DNA from: Capsicum annuum
Taxonomy: Eukaryota > Streptophyta > Magnoliopsida > Solanales > Solanaceae
DNA: 64,000 nucleotides
NCBI RefSeq assembly: GCF_002878395.1
Contig: NC_061114.1
Span: forward strand, 166,165,642-166,229,641
Direction of reading: 5' to 3'
Positions within the stretch are counted from its first letter, which is position 1. Each line of letters begins with the position of its first letter. The notes below the pieces were generated by a model. That model saw nothing but the letters and a program-made list of their open reading frames with translations. It was not told the DNA's origin and did no database searches. Made by a program: the position numbers and the translations under genes. Below, piece after piece: positions 36,902 through 50,128 of this stretch.

Positions 36902-36914
36902 GGCTCTAATACCA
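36902..36914 (-). promoter_or_regulatory. tRNA-iMet-type PBS of element B
   Basis: On the minus strand TGGTATTAGAGCC; one C to T change from the canonical PBS. Confidence 0.83.
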
Positions 36915-36915
36915 A

Positions 36916-39034
36916 GCTTACGGGTTAAACCAAGGCATGGCCGTAATGAGTATCCCAAGTTTGCCGAGGACCAGAGACCACCCCTTTTCCCTAGTAAAAA
37001 AAAACACAATACAATTAGCAGGAGATGCATTCTGAATATATAACAAGACAGGCTAAGATAGGAAACACAACTAACTCAAAAAGGAATCTAAGAATTTCAA
37101 CAACCATCCCAATCCAGATTAATCCACAAAGTCTCTAGAAAACCAAAACTAGTTTAAGTTGGGACATGGCCCCAATGATATCCAAAAGAATCTAATAGAA
37201 GAAGTTTAAGACATAAATAAAACAAGACTTTAAGAGATAGCCTTTTCAGAGAATAAAAGCTCACCACTTCAAAGTTGACTACTGACAAACCTGAAATCCT
37301 ATCACTATGCTGGAAAAGTAGAAGTGTCTCCAGTTCCTGAATGACATGGGGAAACAAACTTCAAATATGGTTTGCAAGGTGAGTGCTAGCATGTAACTCA
37401 AGGAAGGGATAAATTAATGCCTATTAAAAATCGTAGTAAAACCCATATACACACATTGTACATATATAGAGAGAAAGAGAGACAAAATATGTTGGTATAG
37501 GAATAAGGTTTTGTATGAAATTAAAATGGTAGCCTTGATTGTGTAGCTTAACCATCATAAAAAGGCACCCACAGGCTATATGGGGTCAACTTCCTAGCTA
37601 AAAGGGCCTCAGTGCATGTTATCAATACAAACCAGAGAATAAATCATATGTACATATTCACCAAGGGTGAATCAAATACTCAGTCATATATCAAGGGTGA
37701 CTCGAACACCCAATCATAAAGAAAGGGTGACTCAAACACTCAGCCATTTAGACCTTTATGCCGACAAATATGGTTTACAATATCGGTCCCTCGGGATCTC
37801 CACTTTCACGGCCTATGTATACAATCCTATTTAATCCCAATTAAAATATTTACACATTCTTATTCATTCAACCATGATACATATTAGGCATACACTTTTG
37901 GTATCATCATACAAACTACACTTCTATCATCATTATTCCAATTCATTTATCATAGCAAGGGGGAGTCATGACCCCTCAAGGTTTGATTAAATCAATGTGG
38001 GGAAATTCAACAACCCCATTTGTTCATTAAATCAAATTTGGTTCTTTATCCTATTATGCTATGCAATAGTACCAAAAGTAGTTCAATGTGCGCATGCTCA
38101 TGTCAAAGACAAATTCACAAGATTTGGGTTGAGGTTATTACCAATTCAATTATAAAAATCCATATAATTGGGGGGAATCCACAACCCCCTTATTTATCCA
38201 GCATGACCATGCACCACACAAGTTCAAAACCATTATTAAAGCATAAATAATTTCATATAAATAATAGGAATATTATTTAAGAAATCAATCATTCAAAACC
38301 ATCAACCCACATTCCAAAGAAAATATTTAGAACCATTTGAATAACAATTTAAAGCATATGATTTAACAAAATAAGATTTGGGGTAGAGTAACATGCCTAA
38401 GATATCAAGAATTACATAGAGAAATCAACCCTTTAGAAGCTCTAATTGTCAATTTCTTAGAAAACCTAGGTGTTCTAGACTTAGGGATTTAAGAGTGTTT
38501 AAGCATTATATTTGATTGATAAAGGGTGGAATAGGGTCCCCAAGGTGCTTTATGGTCATGGATCTTAAGTAGGGAAAGAGGGAAATGTCCAAAGTACTTC
38601 TTAATGAAAAGCTAAAAAATAGTCACTGGTGACTAAGAGTCACATTTCGACTCTTGAGGACACGTTACGATTCATCACCACAAGTCATAGACTTTGGAAA
38701 AATATAGGGCCTTCCCGCTACTTCCTTATGACTCATACCATATGACTTGTATTGTGAACCTATGACTCGTAGGGTCTAAGTCATAGTCAAGACAAAATCA
38801 AGGGGCCCCCATACTGGTGAGGCTATGATTTACACTATACAGTTTGTATAGTCTTTATGACTTGTGAGGTACAAGTCATGGTCAGAGCAGTAACCTACCT
38901 AAACCTTACTAGTCAAACTATGATTTGGGTCCCATAACCTATATGGACACCTTAGACTCGTAAGGTAAGCAATGGTCTGAGTAGTAAGCTCAAAACTCGA
39001 GGATTTTTTAGAGGCAAAAATTTAGGTTGTTACA
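36916..39034 (-). repeat. 5' LTR of element B
   Basis: Length is 2119 bp and it aligns with 29815-31946 throughout, with frequent transitions. The start is degenerate (GCTTACGGGTT against TGTCACGTCCC); the outer end is TTGTTACA. Confidence 0.85.
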
Positions 39035-39950
39035 CTCAAGCATATTTTTTGACTCTATTTTATCCCAAATAGATGATGTAAGATTGTCGATAGATGCGTA
39101 TGAGACTTTAATACATGTTTTCAAAGCTTCAGTGTAGCATTGGACTAGAGGGTCAGAGATGGATATCAAAAACCTTTAGCATTAACCAAAGGATTTTGGG
39201 CTCAGGCTCTAGTAGATCTCATGACTACTTTAACCCATCGAGATTCAAAATTGGGGATTCTGATCTAATTGCAAATATCACAACCAAGGGTAACATTCGG
39301 TTTATCAAGAAGTTCTTTAGTTGGAGTTGGGTCTATTGGTTTTCATCAAGGTTCTTTATCAGTTTCTGAGTATGAGATTGGGTTTCTTGAGTAGGTCAAG
39401 CATATTTCAATGATATATTCTTTAAAGTAGGACATGGTGCATGGATTTATTAGAGGATTAGCATTACCACTCCATTTGGCATCAAATCACTTGATAAAAA
39501 TTAGTTATTCCTTCTCTTAGTTTGTTGATCATTTGAGAGCTATAGAGAGATCATGCATTGAAATTATGGAGGTGGCGATAAGAGACCATGCCATCAGTAT
39601 AGTGCTATAGGTATTTTATCTAAGAGTGAGGATCCTTCCAGTGGAGGTCAACTTCACTTACAACCTATTAGTTCTACACAAGTAGCATTTTAGACTATAG
39701 GTAGCTATTAGATTAGTTATGGTGATCACAACGGGGAGAGTTCCCATTAGACCTATTAAAATTTTCAATATAGGTCTTTACGCCATGATGGATATTCTGG
39801 ATTAGGAGGGGCAGTATCTTAGAGTATTCTAGGAGCTTATTGTGATTATGGCAAGACGAGATAGTGGTTTAATGAGTGCCCCACAGGCAAGCTATTTGAT
39901 CAGATAAAGTTAACATATATTCTCCACTAGCCTAGAGTTATTAAGGTAGG
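39035..39950 (+). pseudogene. gag fragment of element A, first part
   Basis: After element B the plus strand resumes in gag of element A. Recognisable pieces are KDMVHGFIRGL-like sequence and LALPLHLASNHLIKISYSFS at about 39430-39520, corresponding to the RGLRLPL...A region of Tekay/Del capsids, and at 39841-39879 a zinc-knuckle-like CDYGKTR, stop, WFNEC. The frame is full of TAG stops. It ends at element C. Confidence 0.6.
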
Positions 39951-39955
39951 CTATG
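39951..39955. repeat. Target site duplication of element C, left (CTATG)
   Basis: CTATG is immediately followed by the LTR start TGTAACGCCCC. The exact copy is at 49812-49816. Confidence 0.9.
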
Positions 39956-42357
39956 TGTAACGCCCCGAGTCTGTACCCTGGACGTCAAATGGTGCTTATA
40001 ATATTGAAGGACCATAAGCTAACCCATGACTGGTACCTACTACAAACACTGAATAATAACACTGTAATAATGAATAAATTAGGATGAATCTACCATAAGG
40101 TTCATAACTAAAATCAAATAATGAAAATTAAACATCTATCTAAAATAGTCTAGTCTAAAAGCCTCTAACTATCTAAATATGGAGTTGATGGGACAAGTCC
40201 CCAACTAACTTCGACTACTAAATATACTAAATACTAAAATACTAAAATGATAACCCTATCCTCAGACTATGAGGAATCACCAATAAATCTATTGTTGTTG
40301 AAAGTCTGGCAGCTAAGTACGGTCAGGAGCCCATGCGTCTGAACCTATGATATAAGACATCATAGAGCAAAGAAGAAGTATGTGTCAATACTTTGAATGT
40401 AGTGGTATGCTAAACAAGATAGGCTGATATGCAAGGGTTCATATGCATGAACAATAACTGGTTGAGTAACATGAATATAATTAAATAAGAGTACATACAT
40501 ATATCTGAAACTATTATGATTACTGATAATGCAATACTTTGTATAAATCTACGTTACTGTAATGAGATCACTAATAATTGAATTACTGATAACTGGGTGA
40601 TTATTTCTAACAGTCCTGATTCTGTGGAACTAAACTTAGTTTCATACTAAGCTGGGTAACTGTGTCTGACAGACATGATTCTGAGCACTGAACAGAGGAT
40701 TTATACTGAGTCTGAAACTGAAACTATAACTGTAAGAGTGTTCATCTAACCAACATACCCCGATTATAAACTAAGTTGGGGTCCAACCTATGACCCTAGT
40801 TGGAAGGGTGTTAGCACCTTGCTAAGGGATACTAACAATGGCTGCGAGTTAACCTTATCTGGTAGAAAGACATATCGTTAACCCTCACTGGCAGGAAAAC
40901 TCATATGAGATGTATCAATCCTTACCTGGCAGGAAAATATCTCAACCTACACTGGCTACATAGTTCTGTAATGCAGGGATTACTGCTAAAGGTCAAATCC
41001 TTTGCTGACAGGAGTACCCCTATTCCTGGGTTCGCTTGGTGCTGTTTCCTACTCCCAACTGAATAGACACTGGACTGATTTCTAAACTGTTCTAGGCTTG
41101 ACTGAATTATTTTTTATCATGCTAACTGACTGAACTGGATTGAGTTCACTGAGTTCTTTTAACTAACTGAATACACTGATTTCTATAACTGGCTGAATAT
41201 TACTATACATGACACCACTTAGACTATACTGAAGCTACTGTAATTCTAGGGAAATAGCTAGATTTTGGGTATTGAATACCCCAGGACTCGATAGGATTGA
41301 AAGTAAAACATGGCATGGTCATAATAGAATAACAATAGTAGCTTGTCAACAATGCTTTCATTTTGACATTTTGCAAAAACTTAATAGGCATGAACTTATG
41401 CACATACTACTATGACATGATTTTACTATGCAACTCATATGAGCATTATATCAAACACTTAGGGAGCATAGTCTATGTATATAGTGATGAACAACGTGTA
41501 GGTATCATGATTACACATACCAACTTACACATTCAAGGGGTTTTTAACATGAATCCACATAACATTACACACATGTTAATTAATTCGCATGAAAACTCAT
41601 AATTCCTTATGAATTATACCCCAACTACATCATAATCATGAATACAATCAAATTCAACATAAAATTCATGGAATAAACCAACTTGTAATTTGAAAAGGGT
41701 TCTTGAACTCCAAGGGTAGATGGAAACCCTTGAATTAACACCTAACATACCTTGACTATTAATTTTGTAAAGATTGTGGTGAGTTCTTAAGACTTGATTC
41801 GTGAGCTTGATGAAACTAAGGTTTGTTCTTAGGATGATTTTGAGAACAATGAGTGTATTTAGCCCTTTGGGATATCAAATTTTGTATTAAGGCTAAATAA
41901 TGTAAGGGGAAAATGACCCATTTACCCCCATTAACCCAGATAAAATAATGCTGCATAGGGTACCCATCGCATCACGACCCCTACTTGGGTCAAGTATCCC
42001 TCGCGGTGTAACCCCTACTCGAGTCAAGCATCCCTCATGGTGCGAACCCTGCTTGGGTCAACTGGCCCTCATGGCACGGGCCTATTGCAACCCCTTGCTA
42101 TTTTGGACATCCAAACTCACCCTTACGCTAGTCCAAAAAATCCAAAACTCATCTAAGATGACCTACAAGTGACCCTGATCATGAATCAATTTGAAAATTG
42201 ACATACTAAGGTCGGAAAGTTAAAAAATAAGATCCTTCAGTCTCGAAGGCTAAAAATAATTCTAAGCCTTGACACTTAGCTGAAATTTTCTAAGTTTGAG
42301 GCCTCTTTTGTCATGATGTTTATGATAGAAATAACTAGGATTTTGCGGGGTCTTACA
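39956..42357 (-). repeat. 3' LTR of element C
   Basis: On the plus strand it runs TGTAACGCCCCGAG to GGGGTCTTACA, 2402 bp. It contains many degenerate ACTGA-type repeats (40530-41240) and a tandem array at 41960-42090. Confidence 0.9.
41960..42090. repeat. Degenerate 34-bp tandem repeat in LTR of C
   Basis: There are about three and a half units of a GC-rich sequence with core ACCCCTGCT(C/T)GGGTCAA and TCCCTCGCGGTG. The matching array in the other LTR is at about 49445-49530 and is one unit shorter. Confidence 0.78.
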
Positions 42358-42374
42358 ATATTTCCTCCTTGGGA
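42358..42374 (-). promoter_or_regulatory. Polypurine tract of element C
   Basis: On the minus strand CCCAAGGAGGAAATAT lies next to the 3' LTR, preceded by ATTCGAGGACGAATG, the motif shared with D. Confidence 0.82.
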
Positions 42375-42679
42375 ACATTCGTCCTCGAATAAAACTGACT
42401 AAGCTAAGAATACTGAGAGATTGAGTTTACATACTGATCATGCACAACTGAAGCATGATTACATGATTAAAACTACTGATATACTTAGTTTCCATATTGG
42501 GCATGCGTAACTGAAGCATGACTAAATTTTGAAGAAATGACACATGACTGAGTTGTTTCATGATGATATTCATGATATGAGAATGTAATGCAACTGAACC
42601 GATACAGAGTTTGTAAAGGTAATTTAAGCATGGAATTGAGTAAATTTAAGGAAAACTGTTACCTTGAGCTGAGTCTGAG

Positions 42680-44000
42680 TTTGCAAAGAAAAGGTGGGGA
42701 TACTTGGTCCACATATCTACTTCTGCTTCCCAAGTAGCTCCCTCAACAGATTGATTCTACCAAAAAACTTTGACTAGAGGAACTTATTTGTTCCTCAATG
42801 TGAGAACCTGATAATCAAGAATTTCGATTGGGATTTCCTCATAAAAGAGACTATTCTGGGCATCAATGCCCTCTATCGAGAGTACAACTATTGGGTCACC
42901 TCTGAACTTCATTAGCAAGGAGACATAAAATAGTGGATGCACTGAATCTAAGTCTGAAAGCAACTCAAGCTCGTAAGCTACCTTCCCAAAACGGCTGAGA
43001 ATTTAGTAAGGAGCGGCATATCAGGGATTGAGCTTCCCCTTCTTGCCAAACCTATTCACTCCCTTCATGGGAGAGATCTTTAGATATGCATAGTCACCAA
43101 TATCAAACTCAAGATCTTTTCTTCTCACACCTTTATACGATTTTTGTCAGCTCTAAGTTATCTTAAGTCTCTCTCTAATCAACTGAACCTTCTCTAAGGC
43201 ATTAAATACTAGGTCAGGCCCTACTACTGTGGCCTCACCTACCTTAAACCAACCAATGAGAGATCTACATCTCCTTCTATAAAGTGCCTGAAATAGAGCT
43301 ATCTGAATACTAGAATGATAGTTATTATTATATGCAAATTCGATCAAAGGAAAGTGGTAATCCCAATTACCTTTAAAATAAACAACATAGGCTCTTAATA
43401 TATCTTCTAGAGTTTAAATGGTCCTTTCTGCTTGACCATCTGTCTGAGGATAAAAGGTTTCATTGAGGTGAACTTGGGGACCAAGACCCTTCTGAAAGGC
43501 TTTCCAAAAGTGAGAGGTGAACTGCATACCTCTATCTGAAATGATAGACAATGTAACTCCCTACAAACTGACCAACACTCTGACATAGAGATTAGCATAA
43601 TCCTTGACTGAATAAGAGGTATGAACTGGTAAGAAGTAAAATTATTTGATCATCCTATCCACAATGACCCAAATCAAATCATGTTAACGATGAGTATGAG
43701 GTAAACCCATCACAAAGTCTATGTTTACTTCTTCCCACTTCTAAGTGGGATACTGAACTCCTGCATAGACCCGCTAGGTTTCTAATGCTTAATCTTAACT
43801 TACTGATATGTAGAGCACTTAGCCACAAACTCTACAATGTCTCTCTTCATCCTACTCCGGTAATAAACTTCCCACAAATCGTTTTACATCTTAGTAGCCC
43901 CTGGGTGAATTGAGTAATGCACACCATGCACTTATTCAAGGATCCACTGCCTTATGTCATCCACGCATGGCACACGAAATCTACCCTGACAATGCAACAC
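42680..44000 (-). pseudogene. Integrase and chromodomain-like tail of element C
   Basis: The N-terminal border (43990-43932) reads LHCQGRFRVPCVDDIRQWIL. The core is readable in pieces, and its end at 43347-43153 gives MIEFAYNNNYHSSIQIALFQ, then RRCRSLIGWFKVGEATVVGP and ALEKVQLIRERL. The chromodomain-like tail (about 43080-42700) is heavily broken. Stops correspond largely to Gln or Trp codons of relatives. Confidence 0.83.
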
Positions 44001-45420
44001 ACCATCTCCCCCTTGGGATAAAATCTCTATCTTCTGATCTCTGATCGACTCTTTCAACTTAACTAGACTGGGATCTCTTTCTTGATTTTCTTCTACTTTG
44101 GAAACTAGAGATGATTCCAAACTATTCGACACCCATACACTACCCTTTACTGAATCGAATAAGTGGACACCTAGTCGGGCAAGCTGATGAACTTTGTGAA
44201 CTAACTTTCTCTTACCATCCTCTACATAAGCAACACTACCCATAAACATCCTACTAAGAGCATCAGCCACTACATTGGCTTTGCCCAAATGATACAGAAC
44301 ACTCATCTCATAATTTTTTAACAACTCTAGCTACCTCCTCTGACGCAGGTTCAAATATTTCTGGGAAAACACATACTGCAGGCTTTTATGGTTTGTGAAT
44401 ACATCAACATGTACCCCATACAAATAATGCCTCTAAATCTTCAAGGCAAACACTACAGCTGCTAACTCAAGATCATGAGTAAGGTAATTCTTTTCATGAG
44501 GCTTAATCTATCTATAGGTATAGGCTATAACCTTACCACTCTGCATCAAAACATACCCCACGCCAACTCTGGAAGTATCACAATATACCATAAACCCATC
44601 TGAACCATCTGGTAAAGTCAAAATTGGGGTTATAGTGAGTCGAGTCTTCAACTCTTGGAAACTCTTCTCACAAGAGTCTGACCACTGGAACTTGACTTTC
44701 TTCCAATTCAAATTGGACATGGGTGATAAAATAAATGAGAACCCTTTAACAAACCAACGGTAATAGCCAGCTAAACCTAAGAAACTCCTAATATCTAATG
44801 GAGAGATAGGTCTAGATGAGTTTCTCATTATTTTGGTCTTTTGAGAATCAACTCTAATGCCATTGTCGGAAACTATAAGAGTTTATAATACTATTCTAAG
44901 ATGGTCTGCATGATCACATTCATTGTAGAAGTATACAAGGATGTCATCGATGAAGACTATGAAGAATATGTATAGGTACTTCTTGAACACGTGGTTCATC
45001 AAGTCCATGAAAGCTGCTAAGGAATTGGAAAGACCAAATGACATGACTAGGAATTTGAAGTGACCATACCAAGTTCTAAAAGCTATTTTTGTAATGTCAC
45101 ATTCTCTAACTCTGAGCTGATGATAGCCTGATCTGAGGTCTATCTTAGAAAAGTAACTGGCACCCTGAAGTTGATCAAATAAGTAATTGATTCTGGGAAG
45201 TGGATACTTGTTCTTGACTGTGACTTTGTTCAACTGATGGTAGTCAATACACATTCTAAGAGAATCGTCTTTCTTATGCAAAAATAAGATTGGTGCACCC
45301 CATTGGGAAATGTTGGGTCTGATGAATCCCTTATCTAGGAGATCCTTCAACTGTTCTTTTAGCTTTCTGAGTTCAACTGGTGCCATTCTTTATGGCAGAA
45401 TAAATATGGGCTGAGTGTTT
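44001..45420 (-). pseudogene. Reverse transcriptase and RNase H of element C
   Basis: A 167-residue uninterrupted RT piece lies at 45386-44883: [59 protein letters not shown] and [20 protein letters not shown], with the FIDD catalytic box. After a gap, 44828-44508 covers the connection and RNase H start ([40 protein letters not shown]). 44324 downward covers the RNase H end ([20 protein letters not shown]). It is the best-preserved RT among the minus-strand elements, but still split by stops. Confidence 0.9.
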
Positions 45421-45689
45421 GAAAGAAGGTCTATTTCAAATTTGATTTCCCACTTGGAAGGGACTTCAAGAAGATCTTCAGGAAACACATTTGGAAATTC
45501 ACATGCTACCTAAACTTACTTAAGACTAGAAGTCTTAGAACTAGAATCCTTAAATTGAACAAGATGATAGACAGACTCCTTAGATATCATTTTTCTCACT
45601 CTAAGGTAGGAAATAAGTTGACCCCTAAGTGCTGAAGTTCTACCTCTCTATTCTAGGACAAATTTATTTGGGACCTGAAAGTGGACACC

Positions 45690-47200
45690 TCTATTTCAGC
45701 AGTCAACTAAAGAATAGCATGAATAGAGCCAATCCATGCTGAGAATGACATCAAAGTCTATCATCTCTAACTCTACTAAGTCTGCTGAAGTAACCTTCTA
45801 AGACACCATAATCTGACAATTTATGTATACCCATTGGGTTATGATGGATTTACCGTTGGGGTAAAGATTAATAAAGACTTTGCTAGGATTTTGAGACTGA
45901 CTCCAAAGTCAACACCTATATAAGGAGTTACAAAGGACAAAAAAGCTCCTGGATCTAGCAAAGCATAAATATGTAAATGATAAACTTGTAATGTACCAGT
46001 GACCATATTAAAAGAACTTTCCTGATCCTGTCAGGACTAAAGTGCATAGAGGCTATTTAGGAGTTGCCCACTAGTGGCACTAGAAGTGGCACCCTGCTGA
46101 TTCGAGCAACCAGATAGAGCTGGGGGACGATTATGCTGACTCTGCAAACCCACCTAAGGGCACTCTCTTACCCTATGTCCTAGCTTACCATATCTGAAAC
46201 ATACATCACTGCCAATTCTGCAGACACCCTAGTGGTTTCTGCCATACTTCTAGCAAAGAGGATTCATTTGGGCACTACTAACACTTCCCTGGGGTTTAGG
46301 GCCTGGTTTCCTATCTTCATTGCCATCTCTAAATTTCAGCACTGGAGCACTAGCTGAGGATGAAGCTAGAACTGAAGATTTCAGGTAGAACTGAGAATAA
46401 CTACCACCCTCTGACTTAGGTTGAGTAAAATTGAAGCTACTTATTCTAGCTCTCTTGTTCTCCCTCTCCTTCTCCTTATTCTTAGCCTCCTCTATCTTCT
46501 GAGCATGAACCATAAGCCTGGATATATCTATCTCTTTAATCAGCATTGTGATCCTACACTCTTTGACTACACTGCTAGACATACCTAACATAAACTTACT
46601 CATCTTAGATCTGCTATCTGCTACTACATGAGGGGCATATTTGTCTAACTGAGTAAACTTGAGAGAATACTCCTCCACTATTATGTTGCCCTATTTCAGT
46701 TTAATAAACTCTAAAACCTTAGCTTTTCTTAACTCTAGTAGGGAGAACTTATCCAGAAAAGCAGTGGAAAACTCCTCCATTTCTATGTGCCCTGCCTCAG
46801 CGACCCTCTCTGCCTTCCACTGCTTGAACCATGAGTGAGCCACATCCTATAACTGATATATGGCTAACTTATCACTCTCACTGGTAGTCACCCGCATAAT
46901 ATCTATGACTTTTTACACCTGATCAAGGAATTATTATGGGTCTTCATCTGACTTAGACCCTGTAAATGATAGAGGATTTATTTGGGTGAAGTCCTGAATC
47001 CTAGCCACAACAGTATTGGCCACTGGGTTAGCCAGAACAGCAACTGTCTTCTCATTCTAGGCTGCTACAAACTAGGCTAGGGTGGTGAACGCAGCTCTAA
47101 ATTCTTCATGGGAGACATGCTAGTCTAGGGGATTGGCCTGAATGGGCTAAAGTGATGCCTAGTTTTCTATTCTTCTTTTGTTGGCTCTTTTGGAAGGCAT
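45690..47200 (-). pseudogene. gag and protease of element C
   Basis: The ATG at 47200 (minus) gives MPSKRANKRRIEN, then a stop where relatives have Gln. HVSHEEFRAAFTTLA follows, almost the same as the start of gag in element D. The open piece 46678-46250 contains LDKYAPHVVADSRSKMSKFM and HAQKIEEAKNKEKERENKRA. The zinc knuckle at about 46210-46160 reads CFRYGKLGHRVREC, with its second Cys changed to Tyr. Protease at about 46020-45860 has LLDPGAFLSFVTPYI, keeping Asp-Pro-Gly. Not functional. Confidence 0.85.
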
Positions 47201-47406
47201 ATTTTGTAAATGAAAGGGGAAAACTAGATTAGACTGAGAGTTTAACTTAAGCTCATGCTAACTCACAAGATATGAACACTGAAAGAAGGGAAACTTTTCC
47301 TAAAATGCCTCATAGCCTCTTATCCATAAGTGTGGTGCTCTACACACCATGCATAAGACCCTACTTGACATAGCTTTTATACTTCCTAGGACTCTTTAGA
47401 ACCTTA

Positions 47407-47419
47407 GGCTCTGATACCA
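47407..47419 (-). promoter_or_regulatory. tRNA-iMet-type PBS of element C
   Basis: On the minus strand TGGTATCAGAGCC is a perfect canonical PBS, four bases from the LTR start at 47424. Confidence 0.9.
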
Positions 47420-47423
47420 AGTT

Positions 47424-49811
47424 TGTAATGCCTCGAGTCTGCACCCTGGAGGTCACATGGTGCTCATAATCCCGAAGGACCATAAGATAACCCATGACTA
47501 GTACCTACTACAAACACTAAAAAATAACACTATAATAATATGGAAATTAGGTTGAATCTACCATAAGGTTCATAACTAAAATCAAATATCGATAAATAAA
47601 TACAAAAAATTGAATATCTATCTAAAATAGTCTAGTCTGAAAGCCTCTAACTGTCTGAATATGGAGTTAATAGGACAAGTTCCCAACTAACTCCAACTAC
47701 TAAATATACTGAATACTGAAATACTTAAATAATTACCCTGTCCTTGGACTATGAGGACTCATTACTAAATCTATTGTTACTGAAAGTATGGGTTGCTAAG
47801 TATGGTCAGGAGCTCATACATCTAAAACTATGATATAAGACATCATAGCATAAAGAAGAAGTATGCGTTAGTACTTTGAATATACTAGTATGATAAGTAA
47901 GGTAGGCTGATATGTAAGGGTTCATATGCATGAATAATAACTACCTGAGTAATATGAATATAACTGAATGAGAGTACATGTATATCTAAAACTACTGTAA
48001 TTATTGATTATACAATGTTGCGTGTAAATCTACTTTACTGTACTGAGATCACTGAGAACTGAATTACTGATAACTGGGTAACAGTTTTTGATAGTCCTGA
48101 TTCTATGGAACTAAAGTTAGTTTCATACTAAGCTAGGTGATTGTGTCTGACAGTCATGATTTTGAGAATAAACTGAGGATTTATACTAAGGCTAAAACTA
48201 AAACTATAACTGTAGAAGTGTTCATCTAATCGACATACCCTGATTATAAACTAAGATGGGGTCCAACTTGTAACCCCAGTTGCAAGGGTGTTAGCCCCTT
48301 ACCAAGGGATACTAATAATGACTGTGAGTTAACCCTATCTTGTATGAAGACATATCATCAACCCTTACTGGTAGGAAAACTCATATGAGATGTATCAAAC
48401 CTTACCTGGTAGAAAGATATCTCAAACTATGTTGGCCACATAGTTCTATAACGCAGGGATTGCTGCTAAGGGTCAAACCCTTTACTGACAGGAATGCCCC
48501 CATCTCTGGGTTCGCTTGGTGTTGATTCCTACTCCCAATTGAATAGACACTGGACTAATTTCTTAACTGTTCTAGGCTTGACTGAGCTATTACTGATCAT
48601 GCTAACTAACTAAACTAGACTGAGTTCACTGAGTTATGGTAACTAACTAAATACACTAAGTTCTGTAACTGACTGAGTACTATTGTATGTGACATCACTG
48701 AGACTATACTAAAGCTACTATAATTCTAGGGAAATATCTAAATTTTAGGTATTGAATGCCCCTAGGACTCGATAGCATTGAAAGTAAAACATGGCATGGT
48801 CATAATAGCATAACAATAGTAGCTTGTAAACAATGATTTTATTTGCACATTTTGTCAAACACTTAATAGGCATGAACTTATGCACATACTACTATGACAT
48901 GATGTCACTATGCAACTCACATAAGAATTATATCAAATACTTGGGGAGTATAGTCTACGCATATAGTGATGAACAACATGTAGGTATCATGATTACAAAT
49001 ACCAACTTACATATTCAAGGGGTTTTTAACATGAATCTATATAACATTACACACATGTTAATTAATTCATATGAAAACTCATAATTCCTCATGAATTATA
49101 CCCCAACTACATCATAATCATGAATACAATCAAATTTAACATAAAATTCATGAAAGAAACCAACTTGTAATTTGAAAAGGGTTCTTGGACTCCAAGGGTG
49201 GAAGGACACCCTCTGATGAACACCTAACATACCTTGACTATTAATTTCATAAAGAATGTGGTGAGTTCTTGAGACATAATTCTTGAGCTTCATGAAACTA
49301 AGGCTTGTTCTTGGGATTATTTTAAGAACAATAAGTGTATTTATCCCTTTGGGATATTAAATTTCATGTTAAGGCTGAATAATGTAAGGGGAAAATGACC
49401 CATTTACCCCCATAAACCTAGATAAAATAATTCTAGATGGGGTCCCCTCAGTCCTCGCGGTGCAACCCCTGCTCGGGTCAAGTAGCCCTCGCTGTGTGAC
49501 CCCTGCTTGTGTCAACTATCCCTCACTGTGCGGGCCTATAGCAACCCCTTGCTATTTTGGACATCTAAATTCACCCGTATGCTAGTCCAAAAAATCTGAA
49601 ACTCATCTGAGATGACCTACAAGTGACCCTAATCATAAATCAATTTGAAAATTGACATACTAAGGTTAGAAAGGTCAAAAATAAGATCCTTCAATCTTGA
49701 AGGCTAAAAATGATTGTAAGCCTTGATACTTGGCTGAAATTTTCTAAGTTTGAGGCCTCTTTTGGCATGTTGTATAGGATATAAATAACTAGGATTTTGT
49801 GGGGTCTTACA
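47424..49811 (-). repeat. 5' LTR of element C
   Basis: Length is 2388 bp and it aligns throughout with 39956-42357. The plus-strand open frames at 41363-41602 and 48833-49084 are the same stretch in the two copies and run antisense to the element. Confidence 0.9.
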
Positions 49812-49816
49812 CTATG
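49812..49816. repeat. Target site duplication of element C, right (CTATG)
   Basis: Exact copy of 39951-39955, directly after the LTR end TCTTACA. Confidence 0.9.
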
Positions 49817-50128
49817 ACTGCGGGAAGGACGATTATGATAGTAGAGAGTTCTCTCAGTCAGTTGGCAAGCCATTTGGGCTCAATTTGTGACTCTCACCAG
49901 GATAGGCCTTTAGGAGTTAAATACAGCTGTAGAGAGATCGGTTACTGGTCTAGAGGGTGCCCTCGACATATGATTTCTAAGTTTTCAGCTCATTCATATC
50001 AGCCTCATGATATTATAGCACCTTTAGTTAGAGATAGTGCACTTGGCACCTCAATTGATGATTCATCCAATCAGTTCACATTTGGACTCATTCAGATTTA
50101 TTCTTTCTTAGACCCATCAGGCATGTGA
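49817..50128 (+). pseudogene. gag fragment of element A, second part (zinc knuckle)
   Basis: The plus-strand frame reads GRTIMIVESSLSQLASHLGS, then KYSCREIGYWSRGCPRH at about 49922-49966. This is a degenerate CCHC zinc knuckle: one Cys is Lys and the His is Tyr; relatives have CYxCGxxGHxxRxC. The end of gag continues to a stop at 50126-50128. It is the continuation of the gag cut by element C. Confidence 0.65.

Larger units (their letters stand above)
29815..39034 (-). mobile_element. Element B: complete, degenerate Ty3/gypsy chromovirus-type element inside A
   Basis: The 9.2-kb minus-strand element has LTRs at 29815-31946 and 36916-39034, PPT, PBS and the full domain order. It interrupts the leader of element A. 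The outer ends TGTCACG and TTGTTACA, together with the 4-of-5 target duplication, mark an ordinary insertion. LTRs are clearly diverged, so it is old, but younger than A. Confidence 0.88.
39956..49811 (-). mobile_element. Element C: complete, degenerate Ty3/gypsy chromovirus-type element inside A
   Basis: The 9.9-kb minus-strand element has LTRs at 39956-42357 and 47424-49811 and a perfect CTATG target duplication. It splits the gag of element A between two zinc-knuckle-like segments. Its gag and pol resemble those of element D more than those of B or F, while its LTR is different from that of D. LTRs agree at roughly 90% by eye. Confidence 0.92.
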
